In this document: piece by piece, positions 1-9,435 of the stretch
How positions within the stretch are numbered: the stretch's first letter is position 1
Layout: every line of letters starts with the position of its first letter
Source: CAXBBB01 sp963841855
GTDB lineage: Bacteria; Bacteroidota; Rhodothermia; Rhodothermales; BA12
Length of the DNA stretch: 64,000 nt
Direction: 5' to 3'
Assembly: GCA_963841855.1 (NCBI GenBank)
Contig: CAWJEJ010000003.1
Span: forward strand, 620,001 to 684,000
The notes under the pieces: generated by a model
Seen by the model: the letters and a program-made list of their open reading frames with translations, nothing else
Database searches by the model: none
Told to the model about the DNA's origin: nothing
Made by a program: the position numbers and the translations under genes

Positions 1-1850
1 CGGATGGCACGCCGGTGTGGAGCCGCCGCGTGGGCTCCTCCGCGCCCGTCCTGGCCGTCGATGCCGATGGCGCGCTGACGCTGGGCGGACGCGGGGCCGG
101 GACTCCCTGGGCCGACGAACCGGCGGTCTATGGCGCTCCATCGTCCGGGTATCTCGCTCGCCTCGCGCCAGGCGGCCGCGTGCTATGGACAGACTACGTG
201 CCCGTCGCGCGCAACGCACGGCTGGACGTGACCGGGTTGGCTCCGACTCCCTCGGGAGCGCTCCTGGTGTCGGGATTTGCGTTCGGCGCCGTCCTCGAGG
301 GCACGCTGGAGCTTCCCCAAGACGGAATCGACCGCCGCTACGTCGCGTGTTACGATCCGTCTTTGCGAGTGGAGCCGCGTCCCGCCCCGGTCGAAGAGCC
401 GACTGCGGACGAGCAGCTTTCGGTGGAGCCCACCCATGACGACGAGGTCGAGCTGGACTTCGTCAGTTCGCCGCCACCGCCGCCGCCTCCCCCACCGCCT
501 ACTTCGGGCGGAGGTCGCGCACGCACTCTGCCGCCGCCGCCGCCCCCTCTCGTCCCAGCGTCTGCTCAGTTGGGTTCGGCCTGGAGTCGCTCCGTACCAG
601 GCACTCCGCGCGCACTGGCAGCAGCCCCCGACGGCGACGTTCTGATCGCTGGCTCATTTGAATCGTCCCAGTCGATCGGTGGCCAAACGCTCGCAAGCGC
701 CGGTAGTGAAGACGCCTACCTCGTCAGGCTCAGTCCCGATGGCACCTTGCGCTGGGCACTCCGCATGGGCGGGCCGGGCCGTGACCGCGCGCTCGCCGTT
801 GCGGTCGACGCCGATGGCTTCGCCTGGGTAGCGGGCTCCTTCGAAGAGTCCATCGAGGCGGGCAGCGCAGAGCTCGTCAGCGCGGGTGCTCAGGATGCCT
901 TCTGGGTCCGCGTCTCGCCCGAGGGCGCTATCCTGCGGGCGCACCGGACAGGCGGTGGCGCGTCGGACGCCGCTACCGGAATCGCAGTCGGAGACGACGG
1001 TCGGGCGGCGGTGTCCGGCTACTTTGGTGGCGTGGCCGACGTGGGCTCGGTCCGGCTCACAAGCGCCGGAGGGCGCGACGCGTTCGTTGCCCAACTCGGG
1101 CTCGACGGCTCTCCGATATGGGCTCAGGCGATTGGAGGTAAGGGCGACGATGCTGCCTGGGCCGTAGACGCCCAATCAGCGGTGGCAGTAGCGGGTCACT
1201 TCGAGGGCGCACTCGCCGTCGGCGCCCAAACGCTTCGCGCCGACCACTCGGATGCCTTCACCGTCCTATTCGACGCAGACGGAGCCGTGGAGTGGGCGTG
1301 GGCGGCGACCGGTCCGGCCGAGGGCAGAGCCAGCGCCATCGCCCTCACGCCTGGCGGAGGCGCCGTCGTCGGAGGTGACTATGCGGGAAGTCTCGACGTA
1401 GGTGAGGCCAGCACGCTCGACACCGGTCCGCCTGGCCGCACCTTTCTCGGCGCGGCCTACGACGCCGACGCCGACGCCTTCGTCGCACACGTTAATTTCG
1501 AAGGGGCGACCGTATGGGCACAGTCATTCGCGGGACCGGACGAAGACAGAGTATCGTCCCTCTCGTTGACGCCGGGCGGCGTTGTGGTTGGCGGAATGAC
1601 TGCGCGGGGAGGTTCGATGGGAGCGCTCATCCTGAAAGGCGGCGTACGGCCTGATGGATTCGTGCTCCAGCTGGATTCGCACGGCACGCCGCTCTGGGCC
1701 TACTCGCTGGGCGAAGGCGGAGGCGCCGCCGTCGCCCTTGACTCCCTGGGTGCCATCGTCGTAGCCCAGCCCGCGTTGTCCGATCGGCTGGGAGCGCCGG
1801 GCATAGGTAGTTCCGGAGGTCGCGCTCTGCAGTTTACGGTGCGCCAGTGA
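1..1850 (+). CDS. Secreted beta-propeller (SBBP-like) repeat protein, 5' truncated
   Basis: The reading frame is open to the left edge: codons from base 3 read DGTPVWSRRVG, which matches internal repeats such as DGTLRWALRMGG and DGSPIWAQAIGG. The GTG at base 15 is therefore not the real start, and the gene begins outside the window. Units of roughly 50-60 residues recur, each with a DAF/DAY strand, a DG..W strand and a GG..D.A turn, as in SBBP-type beta-propellers. A proline-rich linker with a run of ten prolines (about bases 471-555) separates two propeller sections. The visible C-terminus (QFTVRQ) lacks the T9SS sorting domain found on the other repeat proteins here. Family assignment is by repeat pattern; ligand and function are unknown. 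It is convergent with the next gene. Confidence 0.75.
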   Translation, partial: DGTPVWSRRVGSSAPVLAVDADGALTLGGRGAGTPWADEPAVYGAPSSGYLARLAPGGRVLWTDYVPVARNARLDVTGLAPTPSGALLVSGFAFGAVLEGTLELPQDGIDRRYVACYDPSLRVEPRPAPVEEPTADEQLSVEPTHDDEVELDFVSSPPPPPPPPPPTSGGGRARTLPPPPPPLVPASAQLGSAWSRSVPGTPRALAAAPDGDVLIAGSFESSQSIGGQTLASAGSEDAYLVRLSPDGTLRWALRMGGPGRDRALAVAVDADGFAWVAGSFEESIEAGSAELVSAGAQDAFWVRVSPEGAILRAHRTGGGASDAATGIAVGDDGRAAVSGYFGGVADVGSVRLTSAGGRDAFVAQLGLDGSPIWAQAIGGKGDDAAWAVDAQSAVAVAGHFEGALAVGAQTLRADHSDAFTVLFDADGAVEWAWAATGPAEGRASAIALTPGGGAVVGGDYAGSLDVGEASTLDTGPPGRTFLGAAYDADADAFVAHVNFEGATVWAQSFAGPDEDRVSSLSLTPGGVVVGGMTARGGSMGALILKGGVRPDGFVLQLDSHGTPLWAYSLGEGGGAAVALDSLGAIVVAQPALSDRLGAPGIGSSGGRALQFTVRQ

Positions 1851-2064
1851 GGCGCGGCGAACACGTGCCGGAGATTTGCACCGGCTCCACGCGGTCACGA
1901 CCGGGCGAGTGTATCGGCGTGAGCCATGGACACGCTTCGCTCGTAAGGACTAGGTGAGGCTGGCAGATCAGCCTGTGACAGCCAAAATGTCGCGGTGCAA
2001 GCCCACCCGCTGCTATCGCTAGCCAATACATGTTGGCATGGGCACACCGTCGCGGGTTGACACG

Positions 2065-2550
2065 TCAGCGCCTCAGTTCAGACGGCAACTCGCTCAGCCA
2101 GCCGCAGGCCAGCACGCCCCACAGGCCAACGAGAATCGCTTCGGCCGCGTCGTGGCGCAGGCTCGTCGGCGACTTGGCGCCGCTCCAAGTGATCACGGCT
2201 CGGGCCAGCGTGTCCGAGTGAGCTTTGGCGTCTTTGCCCGTTCGCTGCTCGCGCGGAAGAAGCAACTCGCGGCGCCACGTCTCGGCCTGAATGATGCGCG
2301 CTCGGATGCCTTGCCGCTCGGCTTCGCGTGCCCACACGTCGGCCAAGTCTCCGCCGCCTTCGAGGACGACACGCTCGACGTTGGACTCAGATCGGAGCAG
2401 GCCGTAGGCACCGCGCTTGAGCCGGTTGCGGGCGCCGAAGTTTTGCGAGCGGTAGCGGATCAGCCGTCCGTCGCGGCCAAAGAGCGCCAAGCCGGTGCGC
2501 AGGCCTAAATCGACGGCGAGCAGCGTGGGCGGTGGTGCATCCTCGGCCAC
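2065..2550 (-). CDS. RuvC-like (RNase H fold) nuclease-family protein
   Basis: A 161-residue protein. The N-terminal strand LLAVDLGLRTG (Asp14), the second acidic strand VVLEGGGDL (Glu64, Asp68) and the C-terminal HDAAEAILVGLWG (Asp134, Glu137) reproduce the acidic-residue order of RuvC-type Holliday-junction resolvases and related RNase H-fold nucleases. The length is close to RuvC, but the sequence between the motifs is not a clear RuvC, so ruvC is not assigned. It starts four bases after the stop of the upstream AAA-like gene, so the two are probably one transcript. Fold assignment is fairly secure; nuclease activity and substrate are inference. Confidence 0.7.
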   Translation of the reverse strand: MAEDAPPPTLLAVDLGLRTGLALFGRDGRLIRYRSQNFGARNRLKRGAYGLLRSESNVERVVLEGGGDLADVWAREAERQGIRARIIQAETWRRELLLPREQRTGKDAKAHSDTLARAVITWSGAKSPTSLRHDAAEAILVGLWGVLACGWLSELPSELRR

Positions 2551-2554
2551 AGCG

Positions 2555-3025
2555 TCAGGCTTGGACGACGTATGCGGCTTCGTCGGCCAGCATCTGAGGC
2601 ACGCGTGTTTCGTCGAACGCGATGACGACTAATCCGCCGAATGCCGAGACGCGCTCGATCAGGTAGATGTCTTCGGTCAGTTCGTCGCTTTCGCGGTGTT
2701 CTTTTCTGTCCGCCTGAGCAACTTGGTCGAAGAACCCGTCGGCGTGGTGGAAGCAAAGGACGGATGGCGCCTCGCCGGACGCGTCGAACACCTCGCGGAT
2801 GTTGCCCTGTGTCGGAGCCATCTCGCCCGCGTGCAACTCGGACAGGTTGACCTGGTGCAGTTGCAGGCCGGATGCCGAGGCGAGCGTGCCGACGAACACC
2901 TGCCGCGCCTGATCGTCCAGTCCTACCAAGACGATCGCGCGATTGGGGCGCGGGGTCTCGGTGGCGTAGGCCTGAAGAGCATCGGGCAAGCGAGAAGGAT
3001 CGGTGAGGCGAATAGTTCGAGGCAC
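2555..3025 (-). CDS. Degenerate AAA+ ATPase-like protein (probable pseudo-ATPase)
   Basis: About 156 residues from a GTG at 3025; an in-frame ATG at 3109 would add a 28-residue Arg-rich leader that looks non-coding, so the GTG is preferred. The order of elements follows an AAA+ core of the FtsH/CDC48 style: a beta strand and loop at residues 30-42, GNIREVFDASGEAPSVL at 74-90, and a sensor-1-like strand GLVVIAF. The Walker A loop reads GLDDQARQ with no GKT/S, the Walker B acidic pair is replaced by HH (CFHHAD, residues 91-96), and sensor-1 Asn is absent. ATP hydrolysis is therefore unlikely. It sits directly upstream of the RuvC-like gene and is divergent from the S41 protease. Confidence 0.6.
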   Translation of the reverse strand: MPRTIRLTDPSRLPDALQAYATETPRPNRAIVLVGLDDQARQVFVGTLASASGLQLHQVNLSELHAGEMAPTQGNIREVFDASGEAPSVLCFHHADGFFDQVAQADRKEHRESDELTEDIYLIERVSAFGGLVVIAFDETRVPQMLADEAAYVVQA

Positions 3026-3218
3026 AGTCAGCGGTCGGAAAGAGAGGGAGCGGTTAGACGCATTTCGAGCGCGCCGGATGCACCGCCGGATGCGAAGAAG
3101 CCGCCGCACACGTTACAACCTCGCGGCACGCCACCCGCTGAACCTTGCGCGTCACCCTCCGTTCACCAAGGCTCCACCGCCGTGCCCACCGTCTCCCGTC
3201 CTTAGCCGCTTCTCGCCG

Positions 3219-4886
3219 ATGAGATCTCTCCGCTACGTCCTGCCCTCCGTCGTCCTCCTCGGGTTGGGCACGCTTCTGGGCATGACGCTCGAACAGCGCG
3301 TCTCGGACGCGCCAGACATGCAGCGCGACCTGCGTAAACTCGAAAGCGCCTACTACATCATCACGCAGCAGTACGTCGAGCCGGTCGATACCGGAGCGCT
3401 CACCGAAGCGGCGATCAGAGGCATGCTCGAAGAACTCGACCCGCACTCTAGCTACGTTTCGCCCGAAGAGATCGCGGCCGTGCAGGAGGGTTTTAGAGGT
3501 TCATTCGGCGGCGTCGGCATCATGTTCGAGATCGTCGACGATACGGCGCGCGTCATCACGACTATTTCGGACGGCCCAAGCGACAAGGCGGGCATCATGG
3601 GCGGCGACCGGATCGTCGGCGTGGACGACAGCAGCGCGGTCGGTTTCGACAACGACGACGTGCAGAAGGCGCTCAAAGGCGAGATTGGCACGCGCGTCGG
3701 CATGAAGATCGTCCGGCCCGGTTTGGCACAGCCGCTCGACTTCGAGATCACGCGCGGCACGATCCCGCTCTACACCGTCGACGCGGCGTTCATGGTGGAC
3801 GATCAGACGGGCTTCATCCGCATCAACCGCTTCGCCCAAACGACGCACGAGGAGTTCCGCGAGGCCCTCGTCGATCTCAAGCGCAAGGGCATGCAGCGCC
3901 TCGTCCTCGACCTGCGCGACAACGGCGGCGGCGTGATGCAGTCGGCCATCGGCATGGCGGACGAACTGCTCTCGGGCGGCCAAACGATCGTGTCGACCAA
4001 GAGCCGCAACGTTCAATACAACAACTCCGAACGGGCGACCAACGGCGGTCTGTTCGAGAAGCAGCCCGTCATCGTGCTCGTCAACGAGATCAGCGCGTCG
4101 GCCAGCGAGATCGTCAGCGGCGCGTTGCAGGACCACGACCGCGCTCTCCTAGTCGGCCGCCGCACGTTCGGCAAGGGACTCGTTCAAGCGCAGTTCCGCC
4201 TGCCGGACGAAGCCGTTTTGCAGATGACGATCTCGCGCTACTACACGCCCGCCGGACGCCTCATCCAGACGCCTTACGACCGCCACGAGAGCAACGAGGC
4301 CTACTACGACGACAAGTTCGCCTCGCTTAACGAGTCGATGTTCAATCCGTCCGAGTACCGCGACAGCGTGCCTGACAGCCTGATCTATACGACCGATGGC
4401 GGCCGAGCGGTCTTCGGCGGCGGCGGCATCCTGCCCGACTTCGTCGTCGTGCCCGACACCAACTCGCTGATCCTGGGCGTCCGGCGCAAAAGTCTCGACT
4501 TCCGCTACGCCCGTTCGATCTTCGACAAGAGCGAAATCCAGCTGCGCCGCCAGTGGGCGGAGCCCGAGGCGTTCATCGCCGGGTACCGCGTCGACCAATC
4601 GGTCTGGGACGGTTTTCTCGCGTTCGCCGAGGACGATGACCGCGTCACCCTGACCGACGATCCGTCCGAAGCGAACGCGCGTGAGGGCATCTACCTGCGC
4701 GCCGAGTTGGAAGAGCACCGGCCCGAAATCGAGCGTCTGATCAAGGGCACACTGGCGCGTAACCTGTACGGCAGCACGCAGTGGTGGCCTATCACGCTGG
4801 GCGACGATCCCGTTTTCCGCCAGGCGATGAGCCTGTGGGACCGCGCCGAACGCCTTGCGATGGCCGTACCGGCTCGTCGGCAGTAA
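3219..4886 (+). CDS. S41-family C-terminal processing peptidase (CtpA/Prc type) with PDZ domain
   Basis: The start is set at the ATG at 3219 because it opens a hydrophobic signal-anchor (YVLPSVVLLGLGTLLGM); the open frame continues upstream without protein-like sequence. The 555-residue product has a helical N-terminus, a PDZ domain (about residues 95-175, with GGVGIMFE and GIMGGDRIVGVDD) and the S41 core. SASASE supplies the nucleophile (middle serine, Ser294) and FGKG supplies the general base, Lys319, 25 residues later as in Prc; NGGG lies upstream. A C-terminal extension of about 150 residues follows. Such enzymes cleave periplasmic proteins near their C-termini. A good terminator follows, so the gene is probably monocistronic. 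Confidence 0.92.
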   Translation: MRSLRYVLPSVVLLGLGTLLGMTLEQRVSDAPDMQRDLRKLESAYYIITQQYVEPVDTGALTEAAIRGMLEELDPHSSYVSPEEIAAVQEGFRGSFGGVGIMFEIVDDTARVITTISDGPSDKAGIMGGDRIVGVDDSSAVGFDNDDVQKALKGEIGTRVGMKIVRPGLAQPLDFEITRGTIPLYTVDAAFMVDDQTGFIRINRFAQTTHEEFREALVDLKRKGMQRLVLDLRDNGGGVMQSAIGMADELLSGGQTIVSTKSRNVQYNNSERATNGGLFEKQPVIVLVNEISASASEIVSGALQDHDRALLVGRRTFGKGLVQAQFRLPDEAVLQMTISRYYTPAGRLIQTPYDRHESNEAYYDDKFASLNESMFNPSEYRDSVPDSLIYTTDGGRAVFGGGGILPDFVVVPDTNSLILGVRRKSLDFRYARSIFDKSEIQLRRQWAEPEAFIAGYRVDQSVWDGFLAFAEDDDRVTLTDDPSEANAREGIYLRAELEEHRPEIERLIKGTLARNLYGSTQWWPITLGDDPVFRQAMSLWDRAERLAMAVPARRQ

Positions 4887-4908
4887 CCGATTCGACTCAC
4901 CAACCTCG

Positions 4909-4943
4909 AACCTGTCAGGTCTTGTACACCTGGCAGGTTTTTT
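4909..4943 (+). terminator. Rho-independent terminator after the S41 peptidase gene
   Basis: A 12-bp stem (AACCTGTCAGGT with ACCTGGCAGGTT, one G-U pair) with a 7-base loop is followed by a run of six T. It lies 23 bases after the peptidase stop codon and before the next start on the same strand. Confidence 0.85.
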
Positions 4944-4980
4944 CGTGCGCGCCGTCCGCCACTCATATCCTACGCTATCT

Positions 4981-5949
4981 ATGTCCGCTCTAGCACGCCT
5001 GCTGGCCTTGCTTTGCATTCCCTTCCTCGCCGGCTGCCAGACGATCAAGGGCATCGGGCTCTCGTTCGTCTACGACCGCGCCGACCTCCCAGGCGAAAAC
5101 GTGCGCATGAATCTGGCCTACGTCGACGGCACTCAGGACGACAAGCAGCGGCTCAACTTCTTCTTGCCGCTCGCCGATTCGGTCAGAGGCACAGCGTGGC
5201 CAACGGTCGTGTTTGTGCACGGCGGTGGGTGGAACGAGGGCGACCGCAACTTCGAGTTCGGCGGCGAAGACCTATACAACAACGTCGGCCGCTTTCTGGC
5301 TGGGCGCGGCATCGGCGCGTCGGTCGTCTCGTACCGGCTGCTCCCCGGCGTGACGCTCAGCGACCAGATCGCCGATGTCGCGCGCGCGGCGGCTTTCACG
5401 CGGCAACTCGCCGCCGATGCGGGCGGCGATCCCAACGCGCTGATCCTGATGGGCCACTCGGCAGGAGCCCACCTCGCTACCTACGTTGCGCTCGACACTC
5501 CAGCACGACAAGCCGCCGGACTTCCGAGCCAGTCGGTCTGCGGGGTGATTCCGGTCAGCGGCGCCGCTCTCGACCTGACCGATCGGCGCTCGTTCGAGAT
5601 CGCCGAGGACTTCGACTACTATGGTTCGCGCTTCGGCCCGCGCGGCGTATCGTACGGCGAGCTTCCACCCGACGGACCGCCCTCGGCATGGCAGGCCGAC
5701 GCGTCGGTTCTACCACTCGTCGACTCGAACGCACCTCCGTTCCTCGTCATGCACGCCGGGGGCGACTATCCTGCACTGATCCGGCAGGCCGAACTGCTCG
5801 TTGCCGCATTGCGGGAGGCGGATGTGTCGACCGAGTACGTCGTCGTTCCGGGCAAGTCGCATTCGCGCATCATTCCCACGCTGAGCCGCGACGATCAGGC
5901 AGCGGGACCGGCGATGCTGCGCTTCATCCGCGGGCTGAACTGCGAGTGA
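4981..5949 (+). CDS. Lipoprotein alpha/beta hydrolase (BD-FAE / acetylesterase-like)
   Basis: The ATG at 4981 begins a lipoprotein signal ending in the lipobox FLAGC (Cys19), which decides the start over upstream in-frame codons that overlap the previous gene and its terminator. The 322-residue protein has the oxyanion motif VHGGGWNEG, the nucleophile elbow GHSAGAH (Ser160) and a C-terminal catalytic His in KSHSR (His294). An aspartate in the strand PPFLVMHAGGD is the likely third member or close to it. This pattern fits the hormone-sensitive-lipase/BD-FAE esterase group acting on small esters or acetylated sugars at a membrane surface. Substrate is unknown. Confidence 0.85.
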   Translation: MSALARLLALLCIPFLAGCQTIKGIGLSFVYDRADLPGENVRMNLAYVDGTQDDKQRLNFFLPLADSVRGTAWPTVVFVHGGGWNEGDRNFEFGGEDLYNNVGRFLAGRGIGASVVSYRLLPGVTLSDQIADVARAAAFTRQLAADAGGDPNALILMGHSAGAHLATYVALDTPARQAAGLPSQSVCGVIPVSGAALDLTDRRSFEIAEDFDYYGSRFGPRGVSYGELPPDGPPSAWQADASVLPLVDSNAPPFLVMHAGGDYPALIRQAELLVAALREADVSTEYVVVPGKSHSRIIPTLSRDDQAAGPAMLRFIRGLNCE

Positions 5950-6082
5950 GCAGTCGCGGGCGGCAGCGGATGCCGTTGCCAGTTTGAGCGGCCGTGACAG
6001 TACTGGGCCGCGCCAGCGCGCGCGGAGAGTGCTAGTCGCTGCGCTCTCTCAGTGACGCGGGAGAGAAGCGTGGGTATCGTGA

Positions 6083-6841
6083 TCAGGCTTCCAGCCGCTC
6101 CAGCAGCGCGTCACGGCGCGTGCGGCCGACGCGCAATTCCTTGCCGTCGTCGAGAACAGCGGTATAGGCACCGCCCGACGCCGAGCGAACGGCGCGCACG
6201 ATGTCGAGGCGCACGATCGACGAGCGGTGGATGCGGCAGAACGCGGCCGGATCCAGGCGGTGCTGCAACTCGCCCAATGGCGTGTGGAGTGGGAGCGCGT
6301 CGGTCCCGGTGTGAGCGAGCGTGTACGAGCGGTCGGACTCGAAGTAGCGGACCGCTTCGACAGGCACGATGCGCTGTTCGTTGCGCAGCGTGACGAGGAG
6401 GCGGCGCAGGTAGGGCGGCGCGTCGTCGTGGTCGCCGGCGTCGGGCGCGGGGCGGTCGAGGGTCTCGCGGAGTTGACGCGCGGCGTCGCGCAGGCGGTCG
6501 GCCGAGAGGGGGCGCGGCAGGTAAGCGGCGGCGCCGATGCAGAGCGCGTGCCAAGCGTCCGCCTCTCCACCGCCGACGAGCACGATGGCCGGACCGACGC
6601 CGCGCATGCCCGGAGCCGCGAACGGCATCGGCGCGGCCTTCTCGCCTGGAGCGACGGGCGGAAGCTGCCGCGCGTCGAGCACAAGCGCGTCCGGGCACCG
6701 CCTCAGATGGCTCCACAATCCGCCAATCGTGCTTGAGGATTGCACGTCCGAACCGTCGCTTGCAAAGGACTTAGCGATCTGTTCGCGCTCCCCATCAGGG
6801 GCGACGACGCCAATGAGCAGCGGGGCGTGCGAAACGATCAT
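6083..6841 (-). CDS. LytTR-family transcriptional regulator with degenerate receiver domain
   Basis: A 252-residue protein. Residues about 145-250 form a LytTR DNA-binding domain: VRYFESDRSYTLAHT, the FCRIHRSSIVRLD segment and the terminal ELRVGRTRRDALLERL are typical. The N-terminal 120 residues resemble a CheY receiver, but the acidic pair is reduced to one Asp (GVVAPDGE) and the conserved Lys is Arg (YLPRPL). A candidate Asp remains in LVLDAR. Phosphorylation is therefore doubtful and it may respond to another signal. It is divergently transcribed from the haem-type TonB receptor, 126 bases away, so control of that receptor is plausible but unproven. Confidence 0.85.
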   Translation of the reverse strand: MIVSHAPLLIGVVAPDGEREQIAKSFASDGSDVQSSSTIGGLWSHLRRCPDALVLDARQLPPVAPGEKAAPMPFAAPGMRGVGPAIVLVGGGEADAWHALCIGAAAYLPRPLSADRLRDAARQLRETLDRPAPDAGDHDDAPPYLRRLLVTLRNEQRIVPVEAVRYFESDRSYTLAHTGTDALPLHTPLGELQHRLDPAAFCRIHRSSIVRLDIVRAVRSASGGAYTAVLDDGKELRVGRTRRDALLERLEA

Positions 6842-6967
6842 GAAGCGGTGGCGGTCGGTGGATGCATCGTGCGGTTGGGAGCGCGAGGATGCAGTTGAGC
6901 GCGCAGAGGCCCTTTGTGAGCGCGGTGCGAATGAAAGACGCAGTCAAGTTAGATAGATTCGGTCTAC

Positions 6968-9337
6968 ATGCCAGCGACCTCTTTCCCAACGACGAATCAG
7001 CGCGCGTGCTCCCCTCGGAAGTATGCCCTGCTAGCCGTGTGCGCAATCTTCGCTCTCGTCACCGTCTGGTCGCCTGTCCAGGCACAGAACGCGGACTCGG
7101 CCATCTCCGCCTCGGGGATCGTGGTCGATGCGCGGACGAACGATCCCGTCTCGGGCGCCGCAGTCCGCATCGCCGGTACGACGCGTGGGACGGCGGCCGA
7201 TGGCGACGGACGGTTCACGCTCTCGCTCTTCGCTTCGACTGCGGGATCTGATTCGCTCACCATCTCAGCCCTCGGCTATGCGCCGCAAACCGTCGCCGCG
7301 GCGCGTGACCTGCGCATCCGCCTAAAGCCGGCGACGCTGCGGTCGGGCGAGGTCGTCGTGACGGCGACGCGGACGGCCAAGCAGATCGAAGACGTGGCCG
7401 TCCCAATTCAGGTCGTCACGGCCGACGAGATCGCCAGCCGGGGCAGCGTACGGCTGAGCGACCTGCTGGCGACCGTTCCCGGACTGGTGCTCGCCGACGA
7501 TCACGGCGGCGGCGTTCAGGTGCAGGGCTTCTCGTCGGATTACACGTTGATCTTGCTCGACGGCGAGCCGCTGATCGGGCGCACGGCGGGCACGCTCGAT
7601 CTGAGCCGCGTCACAGTGGCAGGCGTCGAGCGCGTCGAAGTCGTTTCGGGGCCGTCGTCGTCGCTCTATGGCAGCGATGCGCTGGCGGGCGTCGTCAATC
7701 TGGTTACCTCGTCTCCGCGCGCGGGGCAGAGGGGCACGCTGATGGCACGCGGCGGCACGTTTGGAGCGTCCGAATTGACGGCCGAGGTGGAAGCCGGTCG
7801 TGACCGATGGAGCGCGCGCGGCTTGGTCAACCGCTCGGCGTCGGGCGGCTACGACCTGACGCCCGACGCGTTTGGCCCGACCGTTCCCCAATACGCCGAC
7901 TGGACGGCGGATCTGCGCACGCGCTACGACCTGACCGACCGCGTCAAGCTGAGCCTGGGCGCCCGCGTCGCGCACGAAGAGCAGCAGGGCGCGTTTGCGC
8001 TGGGATCGGGCGACGAACTGCGCCGCTTCGACGACCGGGCCGAGCGCACCGACTGGAGCGTCCACCCCGAACTTTCGGCTCGCCTGACCAACCGTTTGCG
8101 CCTGACGACGACGCTTTACGGCGCCCGCTACATGGCCCGAACGCGCCACACTGCTCAGGCAAGCGACGACGTGCTGTACGACGATGCGTTCGATCAGCGC
8201 ATGGCGCGCGCCGAAGTCCAGGCCGACATGGGATGGAGCGCCCGGCACCTGAGCGTCTGGGGCGGTGGTGTGACCGACGAGCGGCTGGCCGGGGAACTGC
8301 GCTACGGGAGGGACGACCCGCGCGCGACGCAGTGGTTCGCGTTTGGGCAGCACGAGTGGATGCCGTCGCGCGCGTTCCAACTCACCGGCGGCCTCCGCTT
8401 CGACGCCCACTCGGACTATGCCGCTCGCCTGACGCCGCGCGTTTCGATTTTGGCGCGACCGGCCGACCGCGTTCGGCTTAAAGCGAGCGTCGGCAGCGGG
8501 TTCAAGGCGCCCGCATTCCGCCAACTCTACCTCTCGTTCACCAACGCTGGCGCCGGATACAGCGTCTTTGGCTCGTCGCGGCTGGCCGATGGCCTGGCCG
8601 AGTTACAGGCGCAAGGACAGATCGCCCAAACCTTTGTCGATCCCTCCCTTCTAGACGACATCACGGCGGAGTCGTCGACGGCCTACAACGTCGGCTTGGC
8701 GTGGGACGTGTCGGATCGCGTGTCGGTCGAGGTCGGCGGGTTTTGGAACGAAGTGCGCGATCTGATCGAGACGCAGCCGGTCGCTCAAAAGACGAACGGG
8801 CAGTCGGTCTTCGGCTACTTCAACGTCGCCGAGTTGTACACGCGCGGAATCGACGTGCAGGCTAGGGCGCGCCCGGTCGATGGTCTGCAACTGACGGGCA
8901 GCTACCAGTTCTTGCAGGCGCGCGACCGCGAACTGATCCGCGACTTGGACGCCGGAACGGTCTTCGGACGCGACGCCCAAGGCGGCGAGCGTCGCCTGGC
9001 GTTGGCCGATTACGACGGACTGTTTGGCCGCTCTCCGCACTCGGCCACGCTGGGCGCCACGGCCACGCGCGGGGGAGCCACGCTCGACCTGCGCGCGCGC
9101 TGGCGAAGCCGCTACGGATACCGCGACCTGGACGGCAACCGCTTGGCCAACCGCGCCGACGAGTTCGTCGCTGGCTACGCCCTGGTCGACGCGACACTCT
9201 CGCACAGCTGGGCTCTACCCTCGGCCCGCCTCACGCTGCAACTCGGCGCCCGCAACCTCGGCGACGTGACCCGCGGACTGCTCGTGCCATCGATGCCGGG
9301 GCGGACGCTGTTCGCTCAGATCGGCGTGACGCTGTAA
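6968..9337 (+). CDS. TonB-dependent outer membrane receptor (HmuR-like haem/siderophore type)
   Basis: A 789-residue protein with signal peptide ending near VQAQ (residues 1-40). It has a carboxypeptidase-regulatory-like domain (about 45-120: GIVVDARTNDPVSGAAVRIAG), a plug domain (about 135-245: VVVTATRTAKQIEDV at the TonB-box side, then LSRVTVAGVERVEVVSGPSSSLYGSDALAGVVN) and a 22-strand-type barrel ending in the aromatic-poor LFAQIGVTL. The next gene is a HmuY-like lipoprotein, which argues for haem or haem-protein uptake. The barrel gives no direct substrate evidence. It probably forms an operon with that gene, 98 bases downstream. Confidence 0.9.
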   Translation: MPATSFPTTNQRACSPRKYALLAVCAIFALVTVWSPVQAQNADSAISASGIVVDARTNDPVSGAAVRIAGTTRGTAADGDGRFTLSLFASTAGSDSLTISALGYAPQTVAAARDLRIRLKPATLRSGEVVVTATRTAKQIEDVAVPIQVVTADEIASRGSVRLSDLLATVPGLVLADDHGGGVQVQGFSSDYTLILLDGEPLIGRTAGTLDLSRVTVAGVERVEVVSGPSSSLYGSDALAGVVNLVTSSPRAGQRGTLMARGGTFGASELTAEVEAGRDRWSARGLVNRSASGGYDLTPDAFGPTVPQYADWTADLRTRYDLTDRVKLSLGARVAHEEQQGAFALGSGDELRRFDDRAERTDWSVHPELSARLTNRLRLTTTLYGARYMARTRHTAQASDDVLYDDAFDQRMARAEVQADMGWSARHLSVWGGGVTDERLAGELRYGRDDPRATQWFAFGQHEWMPSRAFQLTGGLRFDAHSDYAARLTPRVSILARPADRVRLKASVGSGFKAPAFRQLYLSFTNAGAGYSVFGSSRLADGLAELQAQGQIAQTFVDPSLLDDITAESSTAYNVGLAWDVSDRVSVEVGGFWNEVRDLIETQPVAQKTNGQSVFGYFNVAELYTRGIDVQARARPVDGLQLTGSYQFLQARDRELIRDLDAGTVFGRDAQGGERRLALADYDGLFGRSPHSATLGATATRGGATLDLRARWRSRYGYRDLDGNRLANRADEFVAGYALVDATLSHSWALPSARLTLQLGARNLGDVTRGLLVPSMPGRTLFAQIGVTL

Positions 9338-9435
9338 CGCGGCGCACTGCTCCGGCTCCGAGTAAGGGGCGATTCACGGAAGCGTCTCCGCCGCTGGACT
9401 CATCCAAAACCAATCCACCAACCTCCATCTCTACG

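Noticed and set aside
2038..2508. Plus-strand open frame opposite the RuvC-like gene
   Set aside because: Antisense shadow without motifs; the minus-strand frame carries ordered acidic catalytic residues.
6025..6048. Hairpin GAGAGTGC/GCGCTCTC between convergent esterase and LytTR genes as a terminator
   Set aside because: Short 8-bp stem with a wobble pair and no T run on either strand.
7807..8481. Long plus-strand open frame inside the TonB receptor gene
   Set aside because: Arg-rich translation typical of a shadow frame of GC-rich coding DNA; the receptor frame is clearly the coding one.
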